64,000 nucleotides of DNA from JAGNXB01 sp942490895 (GTDB lineage Bacteria > Bacteroidota > Bacteroidia > Chitinophagales > Saprospiraceae): positions 1-64,000 of the forward strand of contig CALNZC010000039.1 in the NCBI GenBank assembly GCA_942490895.1, written 5' to 3'. The notes under the pieces are model-generated. The model did no database searches. It was given only the letters and a program-made list of their open reading frames with translations, and was not told the origin of the DNA. Below are positions 31,060-39,487 of this stretch, one piece after another. Made by a program: the position numbers and the translations under genes. Every line of letters begins with the position of its first letter. Positions within the stretch are counted from its first letter, which is position 1.

Positions 31060-31644
31060 ATGAATACCCCTTATCAAGCTCACGAATCTGTAACCATCGA
31101 CAAAGGTGCCCAAATAGGCAAGGGCACTAAAATCTGGCACTATACACACATCATGGCAGGTGCCGTGATCGGTGACAATTGTGTCATCGGCCAAAACGTC
31201 TTTATCGGCGATGGCGTCTCGCTGGGCAATGGTGTCAAGGTGCAGAATAATGTCAGCATCTATACCGGCATTGAGATTGAAGACGATGTCTTCCTCGGCC
31301 CTTCAGTGGTTCTGACCAATGTCAATAATCCACGCGCCAATATTGAGCGCAAGGATGAATACAAAAAGACCCTGATCAAACGGGGCGCTACCATCGGTGC
31401 CAATGCGACGATCGTCTGCGGACATGAACTGGGTGCCTGGTGCTTTATTGGAGCTGGCGCTGTAGTCACCCGGGATGTACCCGACTATGCACTGATGACT
31501 GGCAATCCAGCCCGAATCACCGGTTGGATGAGTCGCGGCGGGCATAAACTGCTCTTCGACTCGGACGATCAGGCATTTTGCCCCACCACAGGCGAGCACT
31601 ATCGAAAAGTAGCCGGTCAGATCGAGATATTGGAGCTCCAATGA
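31060..31644 (+). CDS. Left-handed beta-helix N-acetyltransferase, WlbB/WbpD-like
   Basis: 194-aa hexapeptide-repeat acyltransferase; most of the chain is (I/V)GxGxx-type repeats (AQIGKGTKIWHYTHIMAGAV, IGDNCVIGQNV). The closest family type is WlbB/WbpD, which acetylates UDP-3-amino-GlcNAc-uronate to give UDP-GlcNAc(3NAc)A. The WlbA-like dehydrogenase at 43.6 kb and the nucleotide-sugar dehydrogenase just downstream fit that pathway. The start at 31060 follows an 8-nt AACTCCAT/AACTCCTC tract ending 7 bp before the ATG. Confidence 0.85.
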   Translation: MNTPYQAHESVTIDKGAQIGKGTKIWHYTHIMAGAVIGDNCVIGQNVFIGDGVSLGNGVKVQNNVSIYTGIEIEDDVFLGPSVVLTNVNNPRANIERKDEYKKTLIKRGATIGANATIVCGHELGAWCFIGAGAVVTRDVPDYALMTGNPARITGWMSRGGHKLLFDSDDQAFCPTTGEHYRKVAGQIEILELQ

Positions 31645-31656
31645 TATACAGTTAAC

Positions 31657-31683
31657 AAGATACTAGCCTGAACTCAGTATCTT
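31657..31683. promoter_or_regulatory. Inverted repeat between acyltransferase and dehydrogenase genes
   Basis: AAGATACT (31657-31664), 11-nt spacer, AGTATCTT (31676-31683); a third AGATACTAG lies at ~31697-31705, just before the dehydrogenase start. No T run, so more likely an operator or mRNA hairpin than a terminator. Function unknown. Confidence 0.4.
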
Positions 31684-31710
31684 TAGCTTTTATCAGAGAT
31701 ACTAGTGACC

Positions 31711-33027
31711 ATGAATGATTCGACCATGCCGATCTATGAGGCATTGCTTTCCAAAAAGAAAGTTATTTCTGTGATCGGCCTCGGCTATGTAGGCCTCCCG
31801 TTGGCCCTGGAGTTCGCTCGTAAATTCCAGGTTATTGGATTTGATATCAGCCCCCAGCGAGTGGCCCTTATGCAAAAAGGGGAGGATCCTAGCAGGGAAT
31901 TAGCGTCTTCAGAATTTATCGACCGGGATATTACCTTCACGGCAGATCCGGAAGATCTCAAGAAAGCTCACTTCCATATAGTGGCGGTACCCACTCCCAT
32001 CGATATTCACAAGGTACCTGATCTCAACCCGGTTATCAGTGCCAGCCATTCTGTCGGCAAGTCCCTGAAGAAAGGAGATTACGTGGTTTATGAATCAACC
32101 GTCTATCCCGGTTGTACAGAGGAGGATTGTGTGCCCATTCTGGAAGAGGAGTCGGGGATGATCATGGGTCAGGACTTCAAAGTGGGCTACTCTCCCGAGC
32201 GCATCAATCCAGGGGATAAGGAGCATACAGTTACAAATATTTTAAAAATCGTCTCCGGATGTGATGAAGGTAGTCTGGAGGAGATTGCCCACACCTATGG
32301 AGCGATCATCACAGCGGGTATCTATAAAGCATCTTCCATCAAGGTGGCAGAAGCAGCGAAGGTCATCGAAAATACCCAGCGTGATCTGAATATTGCCTTT
32401 ATGAATGAGCTGGCCATTTTATTTGATCGGATGGGCATTGATACCCAGGAAGTGCTTGCAGCCGCAGGAACCAAATGGAATTTTATTTCCATGAGTCCCG
32501 GATTGGTAGGCGGGCATTGTATCGGGGTAGATCCCTATTATTTGACCCATAAAGCCCAGCAGATTGGATATTCACCTCAGGTCATATTAAGTGGCAGGAA
32601 CATTAATGACGGAATGCCTGCCTTTATTGCCAAGCGTCTGGCTCAACTCTTGATTCAAAAAGGGAAGGCACCCCAGCATACCCGTGTCCTGGTTATGGGC
32701 ATGACGTTTAAGGAAAATGTTTCGGATATCCGAAATTCGAAAGTTGCTGATCTGGTGACAGAATTGAACCTCTTTGCTATCCGCACCGATGTATTTGATC
32801 CTTACGCAGATATGGAGGAGGTACTCCACGAATATAGGATTCAGATGGTGGCTGAACCCGGGGAGGACTATGATGCAATCATCGTGGCCGTCAATCACGA
32901 TGCGTTTAAGAAATACGATATCCAGGCGCTGAAGTCATTAATGAATGGCGATCCCGTCCTGGTGGATATCAAAGCCCTCTACGATCGCAAAGAAATGGAA
33001 AAGGAAATGACCTACTGGAGATTGTAA
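31711..33027 (+). CDS. UDP-N-acetylhexosamine 6-dehydrogenase (TviB/WbpA/WbpO type)
   Basis: NAD-dependent nucleotide-sugar dehydrogenase making a UDP-HexNAc-uronate precursor for the polysaccharide. ATG at 31711 is preferred to an in-frame GTG at 31705. About 438 aa: N-terminal Rossmann motif GLGYVGLPLALEFA, VYESTVYPGCTEE, substrate/catalytic region EAAKVIENTQRDLNIAFMN, active-site cysteine in GGHCIGVDPYYL, C-terminal MGMTFKENVSDIRNSK. These match the TviB group. The exact epimer used cannot be read. Confidence 0.9.
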   Translation: MNDSTMPIYEALLSKKKVISVIGLGYVGLPLALEFARKFQVIGFDISPQRVALMQKGEDPSRELASSEFIDRDITFTADPEDLKKAHFHIVAVPTPIDIHKVPDLNPVISASHSVGKSLKKGDYVVYESTVYPGCTEEDCVPILEEESGMIMGQDFKVGYSPERINPGDKEHTVTNILKIVSGCDEGSLEEIAHTYGAIITAGIYKASSIKVAEAAKVIENTQRDLNIAFMNELAILFDRMGIDTQEVLAAAGTKWNFISMSPGLVGGHCIGVDPYYLTHKAQQIGYSPQVILSGRNINDGMPAFIAKRLAQLLIQKGKAPQHTRVLVMGMTFKENVSDIRNSKVADLVTELNLFAIRTDVFDPYADMEEVLHEYRIQMVAEPGEDYDAIIVAVNHDAFKKYDIQALKSLMNGDPVLVDIKALYDRKEMEKEMTYWRL

Positions 33028-33460
33028 AGGGTAGAGAGTGAGGAGTAGAGAGTGGTGGGTCATCGTATGTTTCGTATCGTATGTGGTTGAATTGAAAGCC
33101 GAATAAACTTAATAATTCTTTGTGCCTTCATTTTCCAGCTCCATTGCGAGTGACGTTGAAAATTGGATTTCTTAGTGCCCAGACGATCCGCCACCTGGCC
33201 CCGAGAACTCGGGGTCTGGATCCGGACCGCCAGCGTCCGGGGACTACTTCTGACTTTAATGGAATTCGGACTTTAATGGTTTTTCAAATCTGGAAAATAT
33301 TTCTCTGAGTGACTGAATGGTTAAATGTCAGATGGCGAATTGAAATAAAATTTTGAACGATCCCACGTTTCGAAATAACCCAATAACCCAATAACACATT
33401 CCACTCCTGAACTCCTCATCCACACCTCGACGTACCCTCCGCTACACCGGTATACATCCG
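33028..33460. repeat. Spacer with G-rich and C-rich period-8 tracts
   Basis: No gene seen. Just after the dehydrogenase stop is a G/A-rich tract (GAGAGTGAGGAGTAGAGAGTGG type, ~33031-33053). Before the next gene are CCAATAACCCAATAAC (~33379-33394) and ACTCCTGAACTCCTCATCCAC (~33403-33423). TGAGGAGT in the first is complementary to ACTCCTCA in the second, a weak version of the inverted tract pairs described for the S23 genes, here with no ORF between them. Confidence 0.5.
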
Positions 33461-33958
33461 GTGGAAGAGAAGTGGTTTGCCGTGCGGACACCCTTCAAGC
33501 GGGAGAAGCTGGCCATGACTGATCTGACTCGCCAGGGCATTGAGTGTTATTTACCCTTGTTACATGAGGTCAGACGGTATGATAAGAAATATCGCGAGGT
33601 CGACCTGCCTTTGATCCGGTCCTATCTGTTTGTGCGGTTGAATGAAAAGGGATACCACCCTGTAGTCGCTTGTCCCTATGTGAGTGGGTTTGTCCGGTTT
33701 GGTGACGAGATCATTTCCATACCTGAAGAGGAAATGGCTCTGTTACGCCGTATCGTTGGCGAGGTCGATTTAAGAGATGCAAAAGAGGGCCTGTTTGATG
33801 AAGGCGACCATGTCGAGATCATTGGTGGCAAACTGACCGGTATCAAAGGGACTCTGATTGAACATAAAGGAAAAAACCAGGTAGCCATTTCCTTGAATGC
33901 CATTGGATACTCCCTGATCATGGATATTGATCCAGTGAATTTACTGCGGGTGAAGTGA
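33461..33958 (+). CDS. UpxY/NusG-like transcription antiterminator
   Basis: 165-aa NusG paralogue: NGN domain (EEKWFAVRTPFKREKLAMTDL at the start, LIRSYLFVRL, VSGFVRFGDE) and a C-terminal KOW motif (GDHVEIIGGKLTGIKGTLIE). Specialised NusG paralogues such as UpxY sit at the start of Bacteroidota capsule operons and suppress termination in long polysaccharide transcripts. GTG start at 33461. Its position at the head of the sulfate-activation and export genes supports that role. Confidence 0.9.
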   Translation: MEEKWFAVRTPFKREKLAMTDLTRQGIECYLPLLHEVRRYDKKYREVDLPLIRSYLFVRLNEKGYHPVVACPYVSGFVRFGDEIISIPEEEMALLRRIVGEVDLRDAKEGLFDEGDHVEIIGGKLTGIKGTLIEHKGKNQVAISLNAIGYSLIMDIDPVNLLRVK

Positions 33959-33960
33959 TT

Positions 33961-34150
33961 GTCGCTATTCGCTTTTCGCCGTTCGCAATTCGCTGAGTAC
34001 GTTGGTGGCTGGCGCCACATAGAGGGTACTACAAAAATAGAGGTAATAGGTGAAGGGCTATTCGCAATTCGCTGTTCGCCATTCGCTGAGTACGTTGGTG
34101 GCTGGCGCCACATAGAGGGTACTACAAAAGTAGAGGTAATAGGTGAAGGG
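33961..34150. repeat. 70-bp direct repeat pair and TTCGC-periodic tracts
   Basis: 33988-34057 and 34081-34150 are the same 70 bp with one visible mismatch, each starting ATTCGCTGAGTACGTTGGTG and containing GGCTGGCGCCACATAGAGGG. Each is preceded by a period-7/8 TTCGC tract. The motif is the reverse complement of the GGCGCCAGCCGCACACGTAC element of the 28-kb repeats. Confidence 0.85.
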
Positions 34151-34598
34151 AAAGGGTAAAAGGTAAATGGTGAATGGTCAAGGGTAGTCTGAGAATTGAA
34201 AGTGAGTAATAAATGAGAAATTTTCGCCAGCTCGAGGTATGGCAATTAGGCATGCAATTAGCCATTGATATGTATCCTCATACTTAGGATTGGCCAGATA
34301 TTCATCGATTCCGTTTAACCGCACAAATATTGGGGTCATCTTCGGCCATTCCTACGAATATTGCAGAAGGATGCAGTCGATCAAGTAATAAGGATTTTAA
34401 ACGATATTTGGAATATGCTCTTGGAGAAGCATTTGAATTTGAAACTCAAGTTTTAATTGCTCATGCATATCATTTATTGTCTGCTGAAGATTGCACAAGT
34501 TTTCGTGAACGTGTTCAATTAATTCAGAGGAAAATATCAGCATTTATCCATTCACTAAGCTAAAGGGCCTTTTACCATTTACCCTATACCTTTTACCA
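34151..34598. repeat. Complementary tracts flanking S23 gene 1
   Basis: Left tract 34156-34184 (GGTAAAAGGTAAATGG) and right tract 34568-34596 (TTTTACCATTTACC) are reverse complements of each other with about 24 of 29 positions pairing by hand alignment. They enclose the S23-type pseudogene at 34213-34563. The right tract ends a few bases before the cysC start. Confidence 0.7.
34213..34563 (+). pseudogene. S23/IVP four-helix-bundle protein gene 1, nonsense mutation
   Basis: Would encode 116 aa of the 23S rRNA intervening-sequence protein family (MRNFRQLEVWQLGMQLA, SSAIPTNIAEGCSRSSNKDF, KRYLEYALGEAFEFETQ, QRKISAF). TAG at 34285-34287 interrupts codon 25; the third copy (43.0 kb) has a sense codon there, and CAG to TAG is a single transition. 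The rest of the frame is intact, so loss is recent or a sequencing error. Closely similar to gene 3. Confidence 0.85.
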
Positions 34599-34607
34599 AT
34601 CTCTGAT

Positions 34608-35216
34608 ATGGCAAACAACGAACAGCTGAGTAACCTTCACCCCATCCACCACCGCCTCGTCTCCCGGGCCGAGCGGGAAGAGCGAAACGGGCACAAAGCC
34701 TGTGTCATCTGGCTGACCGGACTCTCCGGCTCCGGAAAAAGTACGCTGGCTGAACGACTGGAGCGACAGCTGTTCACAGCGGGCAGGCAAGTGGTGGTAC
34801 TGGATGGCGATAATATCCGAACCGGGATCAACAACAACCTGCAGTTCAGCGATGCCGACCGGGAGGAAAACATCCGCCGGATCGCCGAAGTGGCCAAACT
34901 GTTTGTCCAGGCCGGGCAGGTGGTCATCTCTTCATTTATCAGTCCGACGGTGGCCATCCGCCAAATGGCTCGTGACATCATCGGACCAGCCGATTTTGTA
35001 GAGGTGTACGTAGATGCCCCTTTGGAAGTATGTGAAGCAAGAGATGTCAAAGGACTGTACAAAAAGGCCAGGGCAGGCCAGATCAAGGATTTCACAGGCA
35101 TTACCAGCGCCTATGAAGCGCCACCATCTCCGGATCTGCATATCGATACAGGACATCAATCACTTGAGGCATCTTCAGATGAACTCCTGTCATTTGTGAG
35201 GAAGAAGATCAAATGA
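34608..35216 (+). CDS. cysC: Adenylylsulfate kinase
   Basis: Phosphorylates adenylyl sulfate (APS) to PAPS in the cytoplasm. The 202-aa product has Walker A GLSGSGKST (38-46), DGDNIRTGIN, RRIAEVAKLF and ISPTVAIRQMARD, all typical. Separate from CysN, unlike fused NodQ-type enzymes. Location inside a polysaccharide region with cysD and cysN suggests PAPS supply for sulfation of a polymer, though assimilation is possible. It follows a TTTTACC-type tract. Confidence 0.95.
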   Translation: MANNEQLSNLHPIHHRLVSRAEREERNGHKACVIWLTGLSGSGKSTLAERLERQLFTAGRQVVVLDGDNIRTGINNNLQFSDADREENIRRIAEVAKLFVQAGQVVISSFISPTVAIRQMARDIIGPADFVEVYVDAPLEVCEARDVKGLYKKARAGQIKDFTGITSAYEAPPSPDLHIDTGHQSLEASSDELLSFVRKKIK

Positions 35217-35394
35217 AGAGAACTTTTTGGAGAAGGAACGATCCCTGGAAATTCCAAAAGGCTTATTCCATGCCTACCGGCACACATGGAAATGACAAAC
35301 AAACATTAAAAGATAAATCCAAAACCAGTCTTGGCGGGTAATCGTTACGCCTGCTTTGTCGAAATAGCCCAATAACTCAATCACGAAATAACAT

Positions 35395-36110
35395 CCTTGA
35401 TCTGAACTGAACGCTTTCCGCCAGGTGACAACCGGATCTGGAAAGAATACATTGCGTCTTAATTTCTAGGAGTACCCTTCATCCAGCCTTGGCTGGCTTA
35501 CCTTGCTCATGCATTTTCGAAATATCCCAATAACTCAATCACGAAATAACATCCTCCGCCTTCTCGAATCCGACACCCGACAACTGCCTCCCAAATGCGA
35601 AGTGAAAAAAAATATGCCGTTCATGCCGGTGTCTCACCGGCATCCCGGAGGTTGGACCCTCTGTCATAAACTGACCGAAGCGGAAACGATCGTCGGTGTC
35701 ACACCGACAACCGGATCTGGAAAGAATACATTGCGTCTTAATTTCTAGGAGTACCCTTCATCCAGCCTCGGCTGGCTTACCTTCTCATGCATTTTCGAAA
35801 TATCCCAATAACTCAATCACGAAATACCATCCTCCGCCTTCTCGAATCCGACACCCGAAAACCGACAACTGCCTCCCAAAAGCGAAGTCGAAAACAAATA
35901 TCCGTTCATGCCGGTGTCTCACCGGCATCCGGAGATGGACCCTCTTCATAAACTGACCGAAGCGGAAACGATCGTCGGTGTCACACCGACAACCGGATCT
36001 GGATCGAATACCTTCGTCTTCTTTCTAGAGTACCCTTCCTCCAGCCTCGGCTGCCACCTATCTCTCATTTTCGAAATACCCAATAACACAATCACGAAAT
36101 AACATCCTCC
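35395..36110. repeat. Tandem ~280-bp hairpin-rich repeat, two full and one partial copy
   Basis: Copies begin (ATCCTCCGCCTTCTCGA) near 35550, 35829 and 36103, with a partial copy from ~35420. Each full unit holds two strong hairpins: ATGCCGGTG-TCT-CACCGGCAT (35623-35643 in copy 2) and GTCGGTG-TCA-CACCGAC (35692-35708), then CCAGCCTCGGCTGG and CGAAATA-CCCAATAACTC. Copies differ by small indels. It occupies the whole gap between cysC and the DUF2061 gene; no real gene is seen in it. Confidence 0.85.
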
Positions 36111-36139
36111 GCCTTCTCGACAACCGACAACCGCACACC

Positions 36140-36397
36140 ATGACCACTCCCAAACGTGAACCCCGCCTCCGCAGCGCCATTAAAGGCATCACCTGGCGCA
36201 TTGTCGGCACCCTGGATACCCTGATCCTGTCCTGGTTGTTTACCGGGAGTCTTTCCATTGCCGCCGCCATCGGCGGGACGGAGATCTTCACCAAGATCAT
36301 CCTGTATTACGGTCATGAACGCATCTGGCAGCGTATCCCGATTGGTGCTGTAAATCGAATTGGAGGCTGGTTTGGCCAGAAACCGGATGAGGATTAG
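36140..36397 (+). CDS. DUF2061 small membrane protein
   Basis: 85 aa. RSAIKGITWRIVGTLDTLILSWLFTG, then AIGGTEIFTKIILYYGHERIW, the family signature of DUF2061 (two membrane segments). In Bacteroidota and marine proteobacteria such genes commonly neighbour sulfate-activation genes, as here between cysC and cysD; function is unknown. It starts after a period-7 CGACAAC tract. Confidence 0.85.
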   Translation: MTTPKREPRLRSAIKGITWRIVGTLDTLILSWLFTGSLSIAAAIGGTEIFTKIILYYGHERIWQRIPIGAVNRIGGWFGQKPDED

Positions 36398-36493
36398 GCG
36401 CATCCGGCACAATATTGGCAGCTTTGTAGGAAGACATCCCAAATTCTTACCAACTCTTGCGAATAGCGAAGAGCGAATTGCGAACAGCGAGAA

Positions 36494-37399
36494 ATGCCCA
36501 ACTACCAACTCTCCCATCTCAAAGAACTCGAATCCGAGTCCATCTTCGTCCTCCGCGAAGTGGCTGCCCAGTTCGAGAATCCCGTCATCCTCTTCTCCGG
36601 TGGAAAGGACAGCATCCTGATGACCTACCTGGCCGTCAAGGCCTTCTATCCTGCCCGTGTACCCTTCCCCCTGTTGCATATCGATACCGGTCACAACTTT
36701 CAGGAGACCCTGGACTACCGGGATATGCTGGTGGAAAAATATGGACTCCGCCTCATCATCGGCTCTGTCCAGGAAGCCATCGACAAAGGGGAGATCGCCG
36801 AAGAAAAAGGCTTCAATGCCTCCCGAAATGGTCTGCAGACCCACGTTTTGCTCCAGGCGATGGAACAGGGTAAGTTTGACGCCGCCATGGGCGGGGGTCG
36901 CCGGGATGAAGAAAAGGCCCGCGCCAAGGAGCGGTTTTTCTCCCACCGGGATGAATTCGGCCAGTGGGACCCCAAGAATCAACGTCCAGAATTGTGGAAC
37001 CTCTTTAACGGCCGCAAGAATTTTGGTGAGCACTTCCGGGTGTTCCCCATCTCCAACTGGACAGAACTCGACGTCTGGCAGTATCTCGCCGAAGAAAAAG
37101 TCCCCCTTCCCAGCCTCTATTTCGCCCATCAACGTCCGGTCTTCCGCCGCGACGGTATCCTCCTCGCCGATTCACCCCATATTCCCCGTCGCCCGGAAGA
37201 AGAAGTCTTCACCACCACCATCCGCTGTCGCACCATCGGTGATACCACCTGCACTGGCGTCTGGGAGTCCACCGCCGCCACCATCGAAGACATCATCGCT
37301 GAAGTGGCCATCTCCCGTGTCACCGAACGTGGCGGTCGCGCCGATGACAAACGATCAGAGACGAGCATGGAGGACAGGAAGAAGCAAGGATATTTTTAA
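36494..37399 (+). CDS. cysD: Sulfate adenylyltransferase subunit 2
   Basis: Catalytic subunit of ATP sulfurylase, making APS from sulfate and ATP with CysN. The 301-aa product has the PP-loop SGGKDS (35-40), HIDTGHNF, GGGRRDEEKARAKER and FPISNWTELDVWQY, all canonical. Normal length. A period-7 GCGAATA/GCGAAGA/GCGAACA tract ends 4 bp before the ATG. A long antisense frame over this gene is a compositional shadow. Confidence 0.97.
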   Translation: MPNYQLSHLKELESESIFVLREVAAQFENPVILFSGGKDSILMTYLAVKAFYPARVPFPLLHIDTGHNFQETLDYRDMLVEKYGLRLIIGSVQEAIDKGEIAEEKGFNASRNGLQTHVLLQAMEQGKFDAAMGGGRRDEEKARAKERFFSHRDEFGQWDPKNQRPELWNLFNGRKNFGEHFRVFPISNWTELDVWQYLAEEKVPLPSLYFAHQRPVFRRDGILLADSPHIPRRPEEEVFTTTIRCRTIGDTTCTGVWESTAATIEDIIAEVAISRVTERGGRADDKRSETSMEDRKKQGYF

Positions 37400-37400
37400 A

Positions 37401-37905
37401 CGGTATTCGGCGTTCGGATTTCGGCGTTCGGACAGTTTGATGAATGAATATCTGAAATGAAATAAAGTGAATGGATGAGAAATTTTCGGGAATTAGAAAT
37501 CTGGAAAATCGCATTTGAGCTTGCATTGGAATCGTACAGATTGACAAAGGACTTTCCACAGCAGGAAAAGTTTGGTTTGACAAGTCAAATGCGAAGAGCC
37601 AGTGTTTCCATTCCTTCCAATATTGCAGAAGGATGCAGTCGATCCAGTGATAAAGACTTTGCCCGATACTTGGAAATTGCTCTTGGCTCAGCTTTCGAAT
37701 TGGAGACTCAAACATTGATTGCAAATCAATTGGACCTTATTCCGAAATCCTCATTGGAGGAATACTTAGAACTACTTAATAAATTCCAACGAAAAACCAA
37801 CGCATTCATTTCAGCGATCCGATAGTTGAATCTATCAATCCTCCTTCCGGAATGAGCCGAACACCGAACACCGAACACCGAATCCCAAACACCGAATCCC
37901 GAATA
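37401..37905. repeat. Complementary tracts flanking S23 gene 2
   Basis: Left tract 37405-37431 (ATTCGGCGTTCGG, period 7-8) and right tract 37857-37905 (CCGAACACCGAACACC, period 7) pair as reverse complements, 23 of 27 positions by hand alignment. Between them is the intact S23 gene 2. The right tract runs up to the cysN start codon. Confidence 0.8.
37475..37825 (+). CDS. S23/IVP four-helix-bundle protein 2
   Basis: 116-aa intact member of the 23S rRNA intervening-sequence protein family (MRNFRELEIWKIAFELAL, TSQMRRASVSIPSNIAEGCS, FARYLEIALGSAFELETQ, NKFQRKTNAFI). Family members are helical bundles that oligomerise, related to the Avd protein of diversity-generating retroelements; no enzymatic role is known. 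It is inserted between cysD and cysN, genes that are normally adjacent, which makes it a clear insertion into an operon. Confidence 0.92.
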   Translation: MRNFRELEIWKIAFELALESYRLTKDFPQQEKFGLTSQMRRASVSIPSNIAEGCSRSSDKDFARYLEIALGSAFELETQTLIANQLDLIPKSSLEEYLELLNKFQRKTNAFISAIR

Positions 37906-39152
37906 TGAGCGATCTATTACGTTTTACAACAGCTGGCAGCGTCGACGACGGAAAGTCTACTTTAATCGGCCGCCTTCTCTTCGACTCCAAGTCCATCTTT
38001 GAAGATCAGTACGAGGCGATCAAGACCGCTTCAGAACGAAGAGGGGAGGAGGGCGTCAACCTGGCGCTGCTGACCGATGGCCTCAAAGCCGAACGGGAGC
38101 AGGGCATCACCATCGATGTGGCCTACCGGTATTTCGCGACACCGAAACGGAAGTTCATTATCGCGGACAGTCCGGGGCATATCCAGTATACCCGGAATAT
38201 GGTGACCGGCGCCTCGACGGCCAATGTGGCCCTGGTGCTGGTGGATGCCCGCCAGGGAGTGGTGGAGCAAACTCGCAGGCATTCGATTATTGCTAGCTTG
38301 TTGCAGATCCCCCATCTGGTGTTTTGTGTCAACAAAATGGACCTGGTCGACTGGTCGCAGGCGCGTTACGACGAGATTCGCAGCGAACTGGAAGAATTCA
38401 CCGGCAAACTGGATGTCAACGATATTCAGTATATCCCCATGTCTGCCCTGAAGGGCGACAATATCGTCGATCGCTCGCAGCATATGCCCTGGTTTGAAGG
38501 GTCGACCTTGCTGTATTATCTCGAGACCGTCCATATCTCCAGCGACCATAACTTTATCGACACCCGCTTTCCAGTTCAGATGGTTGTCCGACCGAATACA
38601 GATGAATTTCACGACTACCGCGGATATGCCGGCCGTGTCGCCGGTGGCGTCCTCAAACAGGGCGATGAGGTCATGGTCTTGCCCAGTGGATTCACCAGCC
38701 GCATTGCCAGAATTGACACGTTTGATGGTGAAGTGGAAGAAGTGTTCCCGCCCATGTCGGCCACCTTGCTCCTGGAGGATGATATCGACATCAGTCGTGG
38801 GGATATGATCGTCCGGGTCAACAATCAGCCGGAGGTGACCCAGGATATCGACCTGATGATCTGCTGGTTTGATAACACTCAACCCTTACGTCCGAACGGG
38901 AAGTATGCCATCCGGCACACCACCGCTGAGGCCCGTTGTCTGATCAAGGATATCCGCTACAAGATGGACATCAACACCCTCCATCGGAATATGGAGGATC
39001 GACAGATCGCCATGAACGATATCGCCCGGATCTCCATCCGTACCACCCGCCCTTTGCTGGTGGACCCCTATCGCACCAACCGCATCACCGGCTCTGTGAT
39101 CCTCATCGATGAGGCCACGAATAATACGGTGGCTGCAGGGATGGTGATCTGA
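37905..39152 (+). CDS. cysN: Sulfate adenylyltransferase subunit 1 (GTPase)
   Basis: GTPase subunit that drives ATP sulfurylase. The 415-aa product has G1 GSVDDGKST (11-19), G3 DSPGH (88-92), NKMD (~143) and EF-Tu-like beta-barrel domains (YRGYAGRVAGG, RGDMIV). It lacks a fused APS kinase, consistent with separate cysC upstream. Pairs with CysD. Confidence 0.97.
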   Translation: MSDLLRFTTAGSVDDGKSTLIGRLLFDSKSIFEDQYEAIKTASERRGEEGVNLALLTDGLKAEREQGITIDVAYRYFATPKRKFIIADSPGHIQYTRNMVTGASTANVALVLVDARQGVVEQTRRHSIIASLLQIPHLVFCVNKMDLVDWSQARYDEIRSELEEFTGKLDVNDIQYIPMSALKGDNIVDRSQHMPWFEGSTLLYYLETVHISSDHNFIDTRFPVQMVVRPNTDEFHDYRGYAGRVAGGVLKQGDEVMVLPSGFTSRIARIDTFDGEVEEVFPPMSATLLLEDDIDISRGDMIVRVNNQPEVTQDIDLMICWFDNTQPLRPNGKYAIRHTTAEARCLIKDIRYKMDINTLHRNMEDRQIAMNDIARISIRTTRPLLVDPYRTNRITGSVILIDEATNNTVAAGMVI

Positions 39153-39487
39153 AGTTACTACCGTATTGGGGCACAGGGTTTGTGATTTTGTCAGGATGGG
39201 AAGAGTGAGAGACATTTTTAGACTCCCTATTTATGAGGAATTTGGGAAGGAGGTGAAGTGATTGCGAAACAACATTTTATTAATATTATTTATTGTCTAC
39301 TATATATAAGGCTATTTGTGAAGCGAGTATGTATAAGACCTGAATTGTTGTTTGGATTTTGAAATGATTCTGTTTAAGATCGAAGAAAGAGTACTGTATT
39401 TGAATTATTACTTTTTGTACCTTAGTTTATGTTTGCTTGGCATAAAGGACATTGCCCGGCATCTAAATTAGTGAATGCACTCTTCCC
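39153..39487. other. AT-rich intergenic region
   Basis: No gene or repeat recognised. AT-rich, unlike the neighbouring 7-nt-repeat spacers, and carries a probable promoter -7 box at its end. Confidence 0.5.
39428..39435 (+). promoter_or_regulatory. Possible -7 promoter box for the YjbH-like operon
   Basis: TATGTTTG matches TAnnTTTG, 52 bp upstream of the ATG at 39488. The nearest upstream TTTG is 25 bp away, longer than the usual 19-21, so this is tentative. Confidence 0.35.

Noticed and set aside
36092..37132. 346-codon open frame antisense to cysD
   Set aside because: It overlaps a clearly conserved gene, its product matches no family, and it also runs through spacer repeats and the DUF2061 gene.
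38031..38882. 283-codon open frame antisense to cysN
   Set aside because: Codon-bias shadow of a well-conserved gene; no family features.
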